Shown here piece after piece: positions 9,917 through 17,725 of a stretch of DNA of 64,000 nucleotides (within the stretch, counting starts at the first letter, position 1; every line of letters begins with the position of its first letter). The notes beneath the pieces were generated by a model. The model saw only the letters and a list, made by a program, of their open reading frames with translations. It was not told the origin of the DNA and made no database searches. The stretch is from Roseateles sp. SL47 (GTDB taxonomy: Bacteria > Pseudomonadota > Gammaproteobacteria > Burkholderiales > Burkholderiaceae_C). The stretch is taken from NCBI RefSeq assembly GCF_026625885.1, contig NZ_CP113068.1, positions 5,022,001 through 5,086,000 on the forward strand, read 5' to 3'. A program made the translations under genes and the position numbers.

Positions 9917-11395
9917 TTATTGCCTGAACTGTGGGTTGGAGTTTCTCGGCGGTGGGCCAAGACGTTCGAGGTCCTGCAAAATTTCCCCGAGTTCATAGAG
10001 CACCATGCCGGCAGCCTCTGACGTTGAAGTGCAATCGAATAAGGCCGAAATTTGCTTGAACCGATCCACGAGGATCCATTGATCGGAAGTGAGCTGCGTG
10101 GCGTTCACCCACGGTTTGGCACGTTGGACCTCCGTGTTTCGGTGCTCCACCTGATGGGACAGGTTTTGGAGCTCCGCTGAGGTGCAAGCCGACAAGTCCG
10201 CCGTTGCCAGGTTGAGTCTGACAAGGTGGGCAAAATGCCTACCTACCTGGGAAAAATCACCGGTGATGAGGCATTTCTCTGCCTCCATCATGCTTTCCTT
10301 GGCCAACGGCCCCCGATACTGAAGCTCGAGCGGCAAGCCTCTGGACGTGGCGACCACGCCGCTGCACTGAAGCCTGCACATTTCAAGCATGTCTTTACCG
10401 CTGCGGGCTGCAGCAACTCTCTCGATCAAGAACCCGAACAAATCGCGCTGGGTCGCCGTCAATCGTTCTTTCCCTGTGCCAATGGCGCCCTCCAGGAACT
10501 GGCTCAACGACCTCACCACCTGTGCGGGCTGGTTGGCCCTGGGCCATTTGCTGAACTCCTTGTTGTACTCACGGAGTTGCCGTCGAGCCTCAGATGCTTG
10601 GGTGGGCGCTTCAGGCAGTGGCGCCAGGTCGGAGGCTGAAAACAAAGACACCTCTCCGCCGGACATGATCCGATCGCGCCGCACGACCTCCGCGCCCAAC
10701 GGCGATTGGTTCCGCTGGAAGTATCCAAGCAGCGAAGCAAAGGACCCCTGTCCGTCGCATTCGTCATACAACTGGCTGACCGTGGGCGCATCCCTCAGGC
10801 CGGTATGCCAGTCATAACGTTCAAGGTGATCGGCAAGCTGGCAGTGCTCGAGCGCGTTCTGGCACGCCGTGTCTGCGCCACTCATATCCCCATTGAAGAA
10901 CGCCTTTTCGGCGTGGGACAGAAAGCAGTCGGCCAGGCAGGCCTGCTTGTCGACCTTCACCTTCCATGGCCCCGGCTTCATGTGCTCTGCATGCCTATGG
11001 GCCTCCTTCACCTCATTGGCTTTCAGGTCGGCAATCTGCCGCGCCATCGCCAGCGTTTGATTGGCCGATCGTCTCCAGTCGTCGAAATCAAATGAAACGC
11101 TCGTCGACCGACCTGCGGTCGAAGTGGTCGACTCCAGAATGACCTGCCCCATCTGCACCAGGCCTCGGACCCGCTCACCCTGCGGACAGGATTGAAGCGC
11201 CAGCAGATGCTGATGGATCTCCAGGATCCGCCGTTCCCTTGCATCCGCGGCCTCATGCGTCGACGTCGTCTGCAGTGGATGGGCATTCGCCGCCCGTCCA
11301 GCTCGGGTCGCTGGAATTTCCGCCTCGGACGTCTCGTCCGGCTCCTGCGAGCCCGTCAGGCATTGCGTGAAGCAGGCGGTGATTCGGTTGGGCAC
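9917..11395 (-). CDS. Large soluble protein of unknown family, low-GC block gene 2
   Basis: 492 aa. The GTG at 11395 is chosen because AAGGAGAG sits 5 bases upstream; a start at 11452 is open but has no such site. N-terminal ~55 residues are polar and low in structure, then helical sequence with several Cys and charged heptads and no recognised domain. Length, composition and tail style resemble the proteins before and after it, though direct alignment by eye is weak. Probably co-transcribed with gene 1. GC in sampled lines is ~53%, again below the flanks, suggesting a shared acquired origin (inference). Confidence 0.68.
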   Translation of the reverse strand: MPNRITACFTQCLTGSQEPDETSEAEIPATRAGRAANAHPLQTTSTHEAADARERRILEIHQHLLALQSCPQGERVRGLVQMGQVILESTTSTAGRSTSVSFDFDDWRRSANQTLAMARQIADLKANEVKEAHRHAEHMKPGPWKVKVDKQACLADCFLSHAEKAFFNGDMSGADTACQNALEHCQLADHLERYDWHTGLRDAPTVSQLYDECDGQGSFASLLGYFQRNQSPLGAEVVRRDRIMSGGEVSLFSASDLAPLPEAPTQASEARRQLREYNKEFSKWPRANQPAQVVRSLSQFLEGAIGTGKERLTATQRDLFGFLIERVAAARSGKDMLEMCRLQCSGVVATSRGLPLELQYRGPLAKESMMEAEKCLITGDFSQVGRHFAHLVRLNLATADLSACTSAELQNLSHQVEHRNTEVQRAKPWVNATQLTSDQWILVDRFKQISALFDCTSTSEAAGMVLYELGEILQDLERLGPPPRNSNPQFRQ

Positions 11396-11474
11396 AATCT
11401 CTCCTTCGTCGGTCACGGGGCTGCGCAGCGCCCCGGGCAGTGCAGTGCGCACGCGACCTCAGTATGAGAGACCC

Positions 11475-11983
11475 CTACTTTCGTTCATGGCTGGATGCCC
11501 TCATCAGGGAGCCGGGGACGGCGGCAATACCCGCCGACGCCAGCAGGCTGGCCCCAACTGCTTCGCGCGGGGAAAGCTCATCAGCACAACGGCCAGGGCG
11601 GCCAGCATGAATGCAGCACTGGCCATGCGTGCCAGCACCTTGGTCTGCGCCTGGATGCGGCGAGCATTCAGCTTGTCGGCCACATCGGCCGGATGCAGCT
11701 CCGCAATGGCTTCGGCCACACCGGACATGGCGGACATGACGGGCACATCCCACCCAGGCGATGACCATGATGGTGAGCACGCCCAGCAGATGCTGGAGAC
11801 CGTTGAGGACGACGCTGCCCTCGGGCACGCCTTGTGTGGCCACCAGCAGGCCAATCAGCGGCAACGCCCACTGCGCCGGCCGGTCGCAGTGGCGCCCCCA
11901 TCAAGCACTGGCACCATCAAGCACTGGCCCCACAGTTCAATATCCAGCACGCGCAGGCGCGTTTCCCAAGCGGATGAAGTCAT
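11475..11983 (-). pseudogene. Decayed MscS-family mechanosensitive channel gene
   Basis: Three reading frames must be joined to recover a channel-like protein. A start-like segment (MTSSAWETRLRVLDIELW, from 11983) is followed in another frame by WALPLIGLLVATQGVPEG and a hydrophobic run to ~11748, then in a third frame by ELHPADVADKLNARRIQAQT plus a membrane helix and MSFPRAKQLG (11743-11555), then back to GASLLASAGIA. These are the pre-channel helices of MscS-type proteins as I know them. The pore and the whole beta/alpha-beta domain are missing; the frame ends at 11475 with an unrelated tail. At least three frameshifts and a 3' truncation make it non-functional. Confidence 0.72.
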
Positions 11984-12019
11984 GCCGCCCATGCAGGCAA
12001 GTCAGTTGCCACCCTGGCT

Positions 12020-13564
12020 TCAGACGTCGCGGGCCTCGCCGGTCTTGATCCATCGTTGAAAGTAAGCGCTGAGCGCGGGCGGCAGTTCCCGCCTCAACAA
12101 CAGCAAAGCCATCAGGCTCGCCCGCATGTCGTCCTGCGAAGCGGCCAGGGGGATGGGCAGTTTCCCTTCGGACATATCGCTGACGAGAGCAGCCAGAAAG
12201 CCCTCTGGCGAAAGCTGGAGTGCACACTGACGCACGGCCCGGGGATCCCTGGGATCCCAGGACTCCTCTTCGACCGCCGGCTCACTTTCATCGACATATG
12301 GGGCCAGGCACTTCGTCATCAACTGCCGGCCCAGTTCGATCCAGAAACGAGGAGGGGCGCCGTTCTTGCCAGCGACGGTGGCGGAAGGAATCTGTAGCTG
12401 TCCATCCTGGCTTTGCGTGGCCACCACCAGGGTCCCTGAGGGGGAGTGATAGGCGACCTGCTGGCTCACGTCACCGTTCGCGAACAATCGCTTGGCGCTC
12501 TCCGACCCCGCACGGACAACAAGCATTTTTACGTCACCACCACTGAGCACCTCCAGCAGTGCAGGAGGCGCCTTCAGCAGCTGGTCAACAAGGGCGTCCA
12601 CATCCTGGGTGGTGGCCTCTTGGGCATGGGCGAACATCAAGGACAGATACATGGTCTCTTGCGCCCCCGCCGCCTTCATTCGGTTCCAGATGGACAGCGC
12701 ATGGGAACCGCCCGTTAGCGTCTCCGACACCGCGAACAGTGGGACCTCATTGCGCAGGGGAGGCTCCTTCCAGCAACTGAAACGCGGCCGCAGGTCCTTC
12801 AATGGATGTTGCGCACCCACCAGGGCTTGCGCCAGATCGGCGCTGGACCACTGGTCCACTTGCATGACGCGCGAGAGGAAGTCCGGGTCCAGGTCATCAG
12901 GAAGTCGGGTCCGGCGCGCCGCATCCAGACACGCGGCGCGGAATTTCTCGGCCGGCGCGTTCCCTCGGTGATGAAGGACCACGTCGACCCCATCAAGCAT
13001 CTGGTTCAGTGCCTTCACCCTCCGGACGGCATAGTTGTAGTCTCGCAGGTCGTCGCTCTTGAGTCGGACATCCCAGTGGAGTAGCTCAGACACGACCGCC
13101 AGCCGGGATCGAGCCGCCTCGGGGGCCCAGTGGTCGCTCAGGAGCATGGATTCGTACGCCTTGCTGGCCGCTTCGAAACGCTGCTGAACGGCCAACACCA
13201 TGTGGCGGCGGCGGGAGTGCGCCAGCTCGATAGCGGAATCTCGCGCCGACAGCATCTGCATCGAGGAGCCGGAAGGACCCACCGACCGATCCGAACCTGA
13301 AGCGGAACGCCGAGAAGGGGACCCGGGGGGCGTCGTCGAAGCACTCGGTGCCTCTGCCGCATTGGAGGCAGCCCCCTGATTCAGCCTATCTGCTGACCGA
13401 TCTGCTGAGCTTCCCGCCGAGTGATCCGCCGACTTATCCGCCGACCTATCCGCCGACGGACGCAGGTCATGATCCTCCACCAGCGACGCCATCTCTGGGT
13501 CTGCTCGACTCACGGCTCCTGATATGCCTAGATTTACGCCCAGATTTGCGCCCAGATTGAACAT
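12020..13564 (-). CDS. Large protein of unknown family with Ser/Asp repeat N-terminus, low-GC block gene 3
   Basis: 514 aa. The first ~100 residues are low complexity: MFNLGANLGVNLG, then repeated SADRSADKSAD-type units and a Ser/Pro stretch; residues ~100-500 look globular and helical. The DNA under the repeat region (13385-13465) shows near-repeats of the CGCCGACTTATC type. No catalytic motif recognised. The Ser-rich, structureless N-terminus and the opening MFN-, shared with gene 1, are the kind of features seen in secreted effectors, but no secretion genes are in the window and I found no hrp-type promoter box upstream. Function unknown. Confidence 0.68.
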   Translation of the reverse strand: MFNLGANLGVNLGISGAVSRADPEMASLVEDHDLRPSADRSADKSADHSAGSSADRSADRLNQGAASNAAEAPSASTTPPGSPSRRSASGSDRSVGPSGSSMQMLSARDSAIELAHSRRRHMVLAVQQRFEAASKAYESMLLSDHWAPEAARSRLAVVSELLHWDVRLKSDDLRDYNYAVRRVKALNQMLDGVDVVLHHRGNAPAEKFRAACLDAARRTRLPDDLDPDFLSRVMQVDQWSSADLAQALVGAQHPLKDLRPRFSCWKEPPLRNEVPLFAVSETLTGGSHALSIWNRMKAAGAQETMYLSLMFAHAQEATTQDVDALVDQLLKAPPALLEVLSGGDVKMLVVRAGSESAKRLFANGDVSQQVAYHSPSGTLVVATQSQDGQLQIPSATVAGKNGAPPRFWIELGRQLMTKCLAPYVDESEPAVEEESWDPRDPRAVRQCALQLSPEGFLAALVSDMSEGKLPIPLAASQDDMRASLMALLLLRRELPPALSAYFQRWIKTGEARDV

Positions 13565-13689
13565 AGACGACCCCCGACACCGCTGTTCTGAAGCGATTCA
13601 TCCTAAGTCTCCAGACCGATCGGCCCTTTGCGATTTCCCCTGCTCAGTTGACAACTCGTGTCGCCTCGACCGCATCCCCTCCCTTCTCC

Positions 13690-13705
13690 AGGCTACCGAA
13701 TTGCC
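13690..13705 (+). promoter_or_regulatory. Probable sigma-54 promoter for the His/Ala-repeat protein
   Basis: AGGCTACCGAATTGCC keeps GGC and TTGC with 10 bases between GG and GC; the centre of the -24 box differs from consensus. Expected transcript start ~13716, 25 bases before the ATG at 13741. Confidence 0.55.
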
Positions 13706-13740
13706 GGTCTTGGTCATTCACCCCTACCCAGGACACCTCC

Positions 13741-14250
13741 ATGACCATTCGCTCTATCCCCTCTCCCTCTCAGCCCTCCCCGTCTCAGCCCTCCCCGTCT
13801 CAGCCCGCCCCCTCACTGCCCGCCGCCTCTCAGCCCGCCGCCCCCCCGAAGACGTCGAAAGATCCGGGCCAGATGCTCGGCAAGCCTCCGGTCGCACCCG
13901 GCGCCGACGACGCCAGGGGACAGGAAGCCCAGGCGGCCCATGAGGCCCATGAGGCCCATGAGGCCCATGAGGCCCAAGCGGCTCAGAGCGATCTGCAACT
14001 GCCGCATGAACGCGATCAATCCACGGGAGCGGATGCCACGGGCGGTATGGGGACGGGTGCAGCCGGTGAGCAGCAACGTGAGGTGCTGCACCAGGCGCAT
14101 CAGGACCTCCAGCAAGGCCAGGTCGACACCGATCTGCGTGCGACGCCCGGGCTCGATGCAGCGCGGCGCCAGGATCTGGTGGAGGACCCCAAGGGGGCGC
14201 CGGCTCCCCGTGGCTCGGTGGCCGAACATGGCCGGCAAGGTCGATCCTGA
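13741..14250 (+). CDS. Low-complexity protein with SQPSP and AHE repeats
   Basis: 169 aa. Begins with (S/A)QPSP repeats, has a run of Glu-Ala-His units in the middle from a 9-bp DNA repeat (about 13935-13976), and ends with a more conserved-looking segment QQREVLHQAHQDLQQGQVDTDLRATPG. No signal peptide or membrane segment; probably disordered. The start at 13741 follows a sigma-54 match by 36 bases. Function unknown. It converges on rpoN across a large hairpin. Confidence 0.65.
   Translation: MTIRSIPSPSQPSPSQPSPSQPAPSLPAASQPAAPPKTSKDPGQMLGKPPVAPGADDARGQEAQAAHEAHEAHEAHEAQAAQSDLQLPHERDQSTGADATGGMGTGAAGEQQREVLHQAHQDLQQGQVDTDLRATPGLDAARRQDLVEDPKGAPAPRGSVAEHGRQGRS
13935..13976. repeat. 9-bp tandem repeat encoding Ala-His-Glu units
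   Basis: About four and a half copies of GGCCCATGA inside the low-complexity gene. The unit length is a multiple of three, so copy-number change would not shift the frame. Confidence 0.85.
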
Positions 14251-14266
14251 GCAGATGCGGAACGGA

Positions 14267-14307
14267 CAACGGCCCGCCTGCCCGCCAGGCCAGCAGGCGG
14301 GCCGTTG
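14267..14307. terminator. 15-bp hairpin between convergent genes
   Basis: Perfect inverted repeat 14267-14281 with 14293-14307, loop 11 bases. It lacks a T-run on both strands, so it may act as a bidirectional attenuator or a transcript-end stabiliser rather than a classic terminator. Confidence 0.55.
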
Positions 14308-14314
14308 GCGAGCC

Positions 14315-15724
14315 TCAGCTGTGCTGGCGCCGACGATCCACCGCCTCGATGCGCAGCATCTGGCGGTATTTGGTCACCGTGCGACGCGCCACCACCAGCC
14401 CCTGGCGAGCCAGCTGCCGGGTGATTTCAGCGTCCGACAGCGGGGTTTCGGGCTTTTCGGCCTCGATGATGTCCTTGATCAGCCCGCGGATGGCGGTCCC
14501 GGAGCAGGCGCTGCCATTGCTGCTGACGATCGCCCGTGAGAAGAAATACTTCAACTCATAAACGCCAGTGGGCGTGGCCAGGTACTTGTTGTTGGTCACC
14601 CGCGAGACGGTCGACTCGTGGATGCCAACCTCGTCGGCAATTTCTTTCAAGCCCAGCGGCTTCATCGCCATGGCACCGAATTCCAGGAAGTGGCGCTGGC
14701 GGCGCACGATGGCATTGGCCACATCCAGGATGGTGGAGAACCGCTGCTCGATGTTGCGCATGGTCCAGCGCGCCTCTTGCAAATGGTTGGCCAGTTCCGA
14801 ATGGCCCTGGTTGCGGTGCCGCTGGAACAGCTCCGCATACACCTGATTCATGCGGACCTTGGGAATCACCGCCGGGTTGAGCTGAACCCGCCACTGGCCC
14901 CGCACCTTGGTCGTGAGCACGTCCGGCACGATGTAGGGGGCCTGGGTGGTTTCATAACGCCAGCCGGGACGCGGGTCGAAGCGGCGCAACTTCAGGCAGA
15001 CCGCCTCGGCTTCGGCCACGGTGATGTCCAGCAACTGCGCCAAGGACGGCACATCACGCGAGGCCAGCAGGTTCAGATGCTGCGTGATGATGCGCTCGGC
15101 CAGCGCGCGGCTGCGATTGCATTCAATCTTGGGCAGTTGCAGCAGCAGGCATTCCGCCACGCTGCGGGCGCCCACGCCCAGTGGATCCAGCGCCTGCACG
15201 CGCTTGAGTGCAATCTGCATCTCACCCGGCTCCGGCACCGGGTTCAGCTGTGACACCGCCGCCAGTTCCTCCAGTGAGCTGCGCAGGTAACCGTCGTCAT
15301 CCACCGATTCGGCCACGATCGAGGCCAGCAGCAGGTCACGGCTGGACAGGCGCAGCACGTTCAACTGGCTACGCAGATGCTCCCGCAGGCAGGTCTGTGC
15401 GGCGGTCATCTCCAGGGCGCTCATTTCGCCGTCATCGGCGCGACGCATCGAGCTGCCGCTGTCAGCACGCCAGATCTCGCGATCGTCCGGCATCGATTCC
15501 GGCGAGTCCGACATGGAGGGCGTCGCCGCCGGCATGTCGGCGTCCGAAGCGCCGCCCTCTTCCGCACCTTCCGTCACTTCCAGGAAGGGATTGCGTCCCA
15601 GCATGTCAGTGACCATCGTCGAAAAGTCCAGCGAGGACATCTGCAGCAACCGGACGGCATGTTGCAGACGAGGGGACAGTGTCTGAGACTGCCGATGCTC
15701 ATGCCGTAGTTCCAAGGCTCCCAC
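14315..15724 (-). CDS. rpoN: RNA polymerase sigma-54 factor
   Basis: 469 aa. Region I is Gln/Leu-rich (SQTLSPRLQHAVRLLQMSSLDF), the core-binding region carries LDPLGVGARSVAECLLLQL, the HTH region has ESTVSRVTNNKYLATPTGVYELKYFFS, and the RpoN box is ARRTVTKYRQML near the C-terminus. The GTG at 15724 is chosen because AGGAG lies ~9 bases upstream and region I starts there; the open frame further upstream has no family likeness. The usual Proteobacterial neighbours (lptB before, hpf and ptsN after) are absent, so this may be a second, locus-dedicated copy. A good sigma-54 promoter match stands upstream, implying self-activation. Confidence 0.95.
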   Translation of the reverse strand: MGALELRHEHRQSQTLSPRLQHAVRLLQMSSLDFSTMVTDMLGRNPFLEVTEGAEEGGASDADMPAATPSMSDSPESMPDDREIWRADSGSSMRRADDGEMSALEMTAAQTCLREHLRSQLNVLRLSSRDLLLASIVAESVDDDGYLRSSLEELAAVSQLNPVPEPGEMQIALKRVQALDPLGVGARSVAECLLLQLPKIECNRSRALAERIITQHLNLLASRDVPSLAQLLDITVAEAEAVCLKLRRFDPRPGWRYETTQAPYIVPDVLTTKVRGQWRVQLNPAVIPKVRMNQVYAELFQRHRNQGHSELANHLQEARWTMRNIEQRFSTILDVANAIVRRQRHFLEFGAMAMKPLGLKEIADEVGIHESTVSRVTNNKYLATPTGVYELKYFFSRAIVSSNGSACSGTAIRGLIKDIIEAEKPETPLSDAEITRQLARQGLVVARRTVTKYRQMLRIEAVDRRRQHS

Positions 15725-15762
15725 TGTGACTACTCCTGTGAGGTGTTGAATGCACCCCTCAA

Positions 15763-15778
15763 CGCAAGACCCATGCCG
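15763..15778 (-). promoter_or_regulatory. Sigma-54 promoter in front of rpoN
   Basis: Minus strand reads CGGCATGGGTCTTGCG: GGCA, G and TTGC conserved, 10 bases between GG and GC. Expected start near 15752, 28 bases before the GTG. Confidence 0.72.
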
Positions 15779-16223
15779 CCTTGTTCGAAACGACCGAACC
15801 TCCGCTGCTCCGGGCCGTCCATCGAACGGTCTGCATCCCCAGAACCCGGCCGACAGCGGGCCCGAATGCCCCGCAAACACCGGCAACGTCGCGTTTGTTC
15901 GCTCAGGCACGCGGGCTGCCGGGAATGTTTCAGAGTGTCGCGTCGAGGCGATCCTCAGTCCGTCGCCCCCGCTTCCCCACGGGATTGCCACTTGCGAATC
16001 GCGCGGGAAACGGCATCCTTTGCAGCAGCTTTTACCGGCCAGCCCTCGGCCTCCGGCCCGGGGGGGGCTGTCAAGTCGCCTCCCGGCCACAGTGTGGAAG
16101 GACGTTCCCCCTCCACGACCGCACGTCTGCCCCTGATGCAGGGGGCCTGAGCGACCACGCAGGGCTGCAAACCGCCCATCCGATCACGCTTTCCTCAGCC
16201 TTCAGGACGCACAGGCCGTGCAT
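15779..16223. other. Intergenic region between rpoN and the permease gene
   Basis: Part of a ~640-base gap between divergent units. Open frames cross it on the + strand but show no family likeness, no good ribosome site and odd composition, so I call no gene. Upstream activator sites for the flanking sigma-54 promoters would be expected here. Confidence 0.4.
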
Positions 16224-16239
16224 TGGCGCGCCCCTTGCT
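16224..16239 (+). promoter_or_regulatory. Sigma-54 promoter for the AI-2E permease / kinase operon
   Basis: TGGCGCGCCCCTTGCT differs from TGGCACG-N4-TTGC(A/T) at one base. Expected start ~16250, giving a ~112-base leader that contains the 8-bp repeat tract. Confidence 0.78.
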
Positions 16240-16285
16240 TTGAAGGGCCCCGAGGCGGCGTTTCGGCGGTCCTCATGGCCTCTTC

Positions 16286-16331
16286 TTCTGACCTTCTGAC
16301 CTTCTGACCTTCTGACCTTCTGACCTTCTGA
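16286..16331. repeat. 8-bp tandem repeat in the leader of the permease operon
   Basis: Five full copies of TTCTGACC plus a partial one, between the sigma-54 promoter and the start codon at 16362. Eight is not a multiple of three but the tract is untranslated; copy changes would alter leader length and spacing. Confidence 0.9.
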
Positions 16332-16361
16332 CTGACTGTCTGCCTGCCTGGAGCCCCCCCC

Positions 16362-17618
16362 TTGCGTGCCTTATTGCTGCCCCGGCCCACGACGATACGC
16401 CGCTGGGCGTCCCGCGGCCTGTTGCTGATTGCCCTGCTGTTCCTGTTGCGGGAAGCCAGCAGCATCGTGCTGCCGGTGCTGGTCGCGCTGATCCTCACCT
16501 TCGTGATGGCGCCGGCCGTCCGGACGATGCGGCACCACGGCATTCCGGAAGGCATCAGCGCGGCCATGCTCGTCACCACGCTGATGGGCTGCACGGTGCT
16601 GGCCCTGGCCCTGCTGGCCGAACCGGCCACGCAATGGTGGCAGCGGGCACCGCAGGCGGTGTCGCAGGCGCTCAATCGGGTGGACCGCTGGCGGGCCAGC
16701 ATTCCGGGTTTTGGCCCCCAGTCCGAACGCCGGGCCGGCACACGCACCACAGCGCCGCCCGCTCCCGACCCTCTGCGCGAGCGGCTGACCAGCGAGAGCG
16801 TTGCCCTCACGGCGACCGTGGTGGGCCAGGGCCTGCGATTGGTGGTGTCGGCGGCCGCCACCACGGTGCTGCTCTATTTCCTGCTCGCTTCCGAGCATTG
16901 GGTCCTGTCCCGATGCATTGAGCTTCTGCCCGCCCGTCCCCGGTTGAGAGCCCTGGTGCTCGGCGGCCTGCGATCCGCACAGCGGGACATCTCGCGTTAT
17001 GTCGTCTCGGTGGCCCTGATCAACACTGGGGTGGGCATTGTGGTGTCGCTCGTGATGTGGATGCTGGAACTGCCCAATCCGGGGCTCTGGGGCGCCCTGG
17101 CGACAGTGATGAACTTCATCCCCTACCTGGGGCCGTTGATCATGTCCGGGTTGATTCTGGGGGCGTCGCTGGTGTCCTCGCTGGGCGACGGCAGCGTGCT
17201 GAGCCTGGCGGCCCCGGTGCTGGCCTATCTCGCCATCCATGCGGTGGAGGCCAATGCAGTGACGCCGCTGGTGGTGGGCCGGCAACTGTCGATGAACCCG
17301 CTGTCGGTGCTGCTGTCCGTGATGTTCTGGGGCTGGTTGTGGGGCATGGCCGGCGCCGTGCTGGCGGTGCCGCTGCTGATCTGCCTGAAAGCCATCAGCA
17401 GGCGCCACCCGCTGATGCGCCCGGTGTCGGTCTATCTGCAAGGCAGCGACCGCCCCTGCCCCAGCCTGGCCTCGCTGCTGCGTCCACCGGCGGCGATCGT
17501 CACCAGCGTCGACACCACCGTCGACACCACGGTCCATACCGAGATCCACACTCAGTTGCCGCCCGAGATGCAGACCGAGATGCAGACCGATCTCCAGCCG
17601 CCACGGTCTGCCCCTTAG
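16362..17618 (+). CDS. AI-2E family (PerM/YdiK-like) transporter
   Basis: 418 aa inner-membrane permease. Two N-terminal transmembrane helices (LLLIALLFLLREASSIVLPVLVALILTFVMAP), a soluble loop, then the family block LWGALATVMNFIPYLGPLIMSG and several further helices to LAVPLLICLKAI. Members move small molecules or ions; the substrate cannot be told from sequence. The C-terminal ~40 residues are an odd Thr/Asp/Glu-rich tail (TTVDTTVHTEIHTQ). TTG start at 16362 with a weak GGAG upstream. About 107 bases separate it from the hybrid kinase gene, with no terminator, so an operon is likely. Confidence 0.88.
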   Translation: MRALLLPRPTTIRRWASRGLLLIALLFLLREASSIVLPVLVALILTFVMAPAVRTMRHHGIPEGISAAMLVTTLMGCTVLALALLAEPATQWWQRAPQAVSQALNRVDRWRASIPGFGPQSERRAGTRTTAPPAPDPLRERLTSESVALTATVVGQGLRLVVSAAATTVLLYFLLASEHWVLSRCIELLPARPRLRALVLGGLRSAQRDISRYVVSVALINTGVGIVVSLVMWMLELPNPGLWGALATVMNFIPYLGPLIMSGLILGASLVSSLGDGSVLSLAAPVLAYLAIHAVEANAVTPLVVGRQLSMNPLSVLLSVMFWGWLWGMAGAVLAVPLLICLKAISRRHPLMRPVSVYLQGSDRPCPSLASLLRPPAAIVTSVDTTVDTTVHTEIHTQLPPEMQTEMQTDLQPPRSAP

Positions 17619-17725
17619 ACTGCCAACCGCTTCTGCCCGAATTGAACAGCATTCTTCCCCATCTGCCCACCAGGTCCGACCACGGCGCCTGGCCACGCTG
17701 GCGCGTACGGAGCGCCTCCCAGCCC

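Noticed and set aside
13565..13740. hrp/PIP-type promoter box upstream of low-GC gene 3
   Set aside because: I looked for paired TTCG/CGAA elements at the usual spacing and did not find them, so type III regulation is not supported.
15743..16299. Open frames on the + strand between rpoN and the permease
   Set aside because: Pro/Arg/Ser-rich, no ribosome site, and they run through two sigma-54 promoter matches.
17057..17725. Longer N-terminus for the hybrid kinase running through the permease gene
   Set aside because: Overlaps the permease in another frame and has no domain likeness; the first membrane helix starts right after ATG 17726.
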